The position numbers and the translations under genes were made by a program. From a virus: a DNA stretch of 36,771 nucleotides. Position 1 is the stretch's first letter, and each line of letters starts with the position of its first letter. The stretch covers positions 1 through 36,771 of the IMG/VR virus record IMGVR_UViG_3300027800_000031; one strand, written 5' to 3'. The notes under the pieces are model-generated. The model searched no databases. It was given only the letters and a program-made list of their open reading frames with translations, and was not told where the DNA came from. This document shows positions 36,468 to 36,771 of this stretch, in pieces.

Positions 36468-36771
36468 ATGGGAGTACGCGCAGGCGATATTCGACAGCTT
36501 ACATGGTTTGGACGCGAGCTAGACGTCAAGGGCGAGGATGCAAACGTAAACATCGACCTCGGCGGATTCACGGTCGAGGCTGGCATCAATGGAAACGGGT
36601 CGATCCCGACGACGCAGCGACGAAAAAAGGCGAAAGTCGGAGACGTCGCGGTCTCGATCGATGACAACCGCGGCGACCTCGAATTCCTCCAGGAAAAGCA
36701 AAACGCAGGGGAGCCCGGTCCGCTATCGATCACGCTCGCCTCCGGAATTAGTTATTCTGGAAACATGCTCC
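36468..36771 (+). CDS. Phage tail tube protein, N-terminal part (continues at 1-216)
   Basis: ATG 36468 has AAGGAGG (36454-36460). The start MGVRAGDIRQLTWFGRELDV, then GGFTVEAGINGNGSIPTTQR, is typical of the tail tube family of Mu gpM. The frame is open to the window end and matches frame 1 at the window start through the terminal repeat, giving about 128 residues. The tube follows the sheath directly, as in all contractile-tail phages. Confidence 0.82.
   Translation, partial: MGVRAGDIRQLTWFGRELDVKGEDANVNIDLGGFTVEAGINGNGSIPTTQRRKKAKVGDVAVSIDDNRGDLEFLQEKQNAGEPGPLSITLASGISYSGNML
36639..36771 (+). repeat. Terminal direct repeat with 1-133 (window closes on itself)
   Basis: Bases 36639-36771 equal 1-133 except at positions 5 (T against A) and 130 (A against C). 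The repeat lies inside the tail tube gene and keeps its reading frame. The simplest reading is a circular or circularly permuted molecule assembled with overlapping ends. Confidence 0.85.

Overview
The window is essentially one complete genome of a tailed double-stranded DNA phage, opened inside the tail-tube gene. The first 133 bases repeat the last 133 (36639-36771) with two mismatches, so the molecule closes into a circle, or is circularly permuted, at about 36.6 kb. A contractile-tail (myovirus) particle is encoded: tail sheath, tail tube, a frameshifted tail-assembly chaperone, a tape measure and a full Mu-type baseplate series (N, P, gp45, gp46, gp47, gp48), then a fibre. An overlapping inner-membrane/lipoprotein spanin pair points to a Gram-negative host. 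I cannot name the host from sequence alone. No integrase, transposase or cI-type repressor is visible.

Layout, read around the circle. Packaging and head: terminase small and large subunits (25618-28171), a strong promoter, a gpW-like joining protein, a lambda-type portal, small membrane proteins, a ClpP-like prohead protease with a nested scaffold, a decoration protein and a Mu gpT-type major capsid protein (to 33647). Connector and tail: 33701-36771, continuing at 1-8953. Lysis and late genes: spanins (8970-9444) and a tail-completion-like gene. Early operon: an Arc-like repressor under an operator-bearing promoter (10069-10343), then a DUF4406 protein, a lytic transglycosylase, a primase-helicase, VRR-NUC nuclease, DEAD-box helicase, YqaJ exonuclease, RecT annealing protein, HTH/zinc-ribbon, NUMOD1 and SSB proteins, ending in a C39-like peptidase (21700). 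Relics of two different DNA methyltransferases lie in this operon.

The most striking region is 21757-24698, an AT-rich island unlike the rest of the genome. It reads as an array of integron gene cassettes. Each has one gene in the same direction, the cassette starts are the reverse complements of the R'' boxes at their own ends, and two attC sites have L''/L' arms that pair except for one extrahelical base. The cargo is a 729-residue subtilisin-like (S8) protease with an intact catalytic triad, resembling the protease half of the IetAS anti-phage system but with no ATPase partner, plus two small proteins of unknown function. The third attC is truncated. There is no integron integrase, so the phage appears to have captured host cassettes, including a likely defence gene.

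Between the array and the terminase genes lie a lone minus-strand gene, four alternating 16-bp repeats, and eleven copies of GCGCAACA in both orientations around a very AT-rich core. This is either the replication origin or the packaging recognition site. Other points of note are an in-frame amber codon in a head-region gene (30791), a degenerate tRNA-like element in the tail operon (248-317), and a decayed gene upstream of recT.
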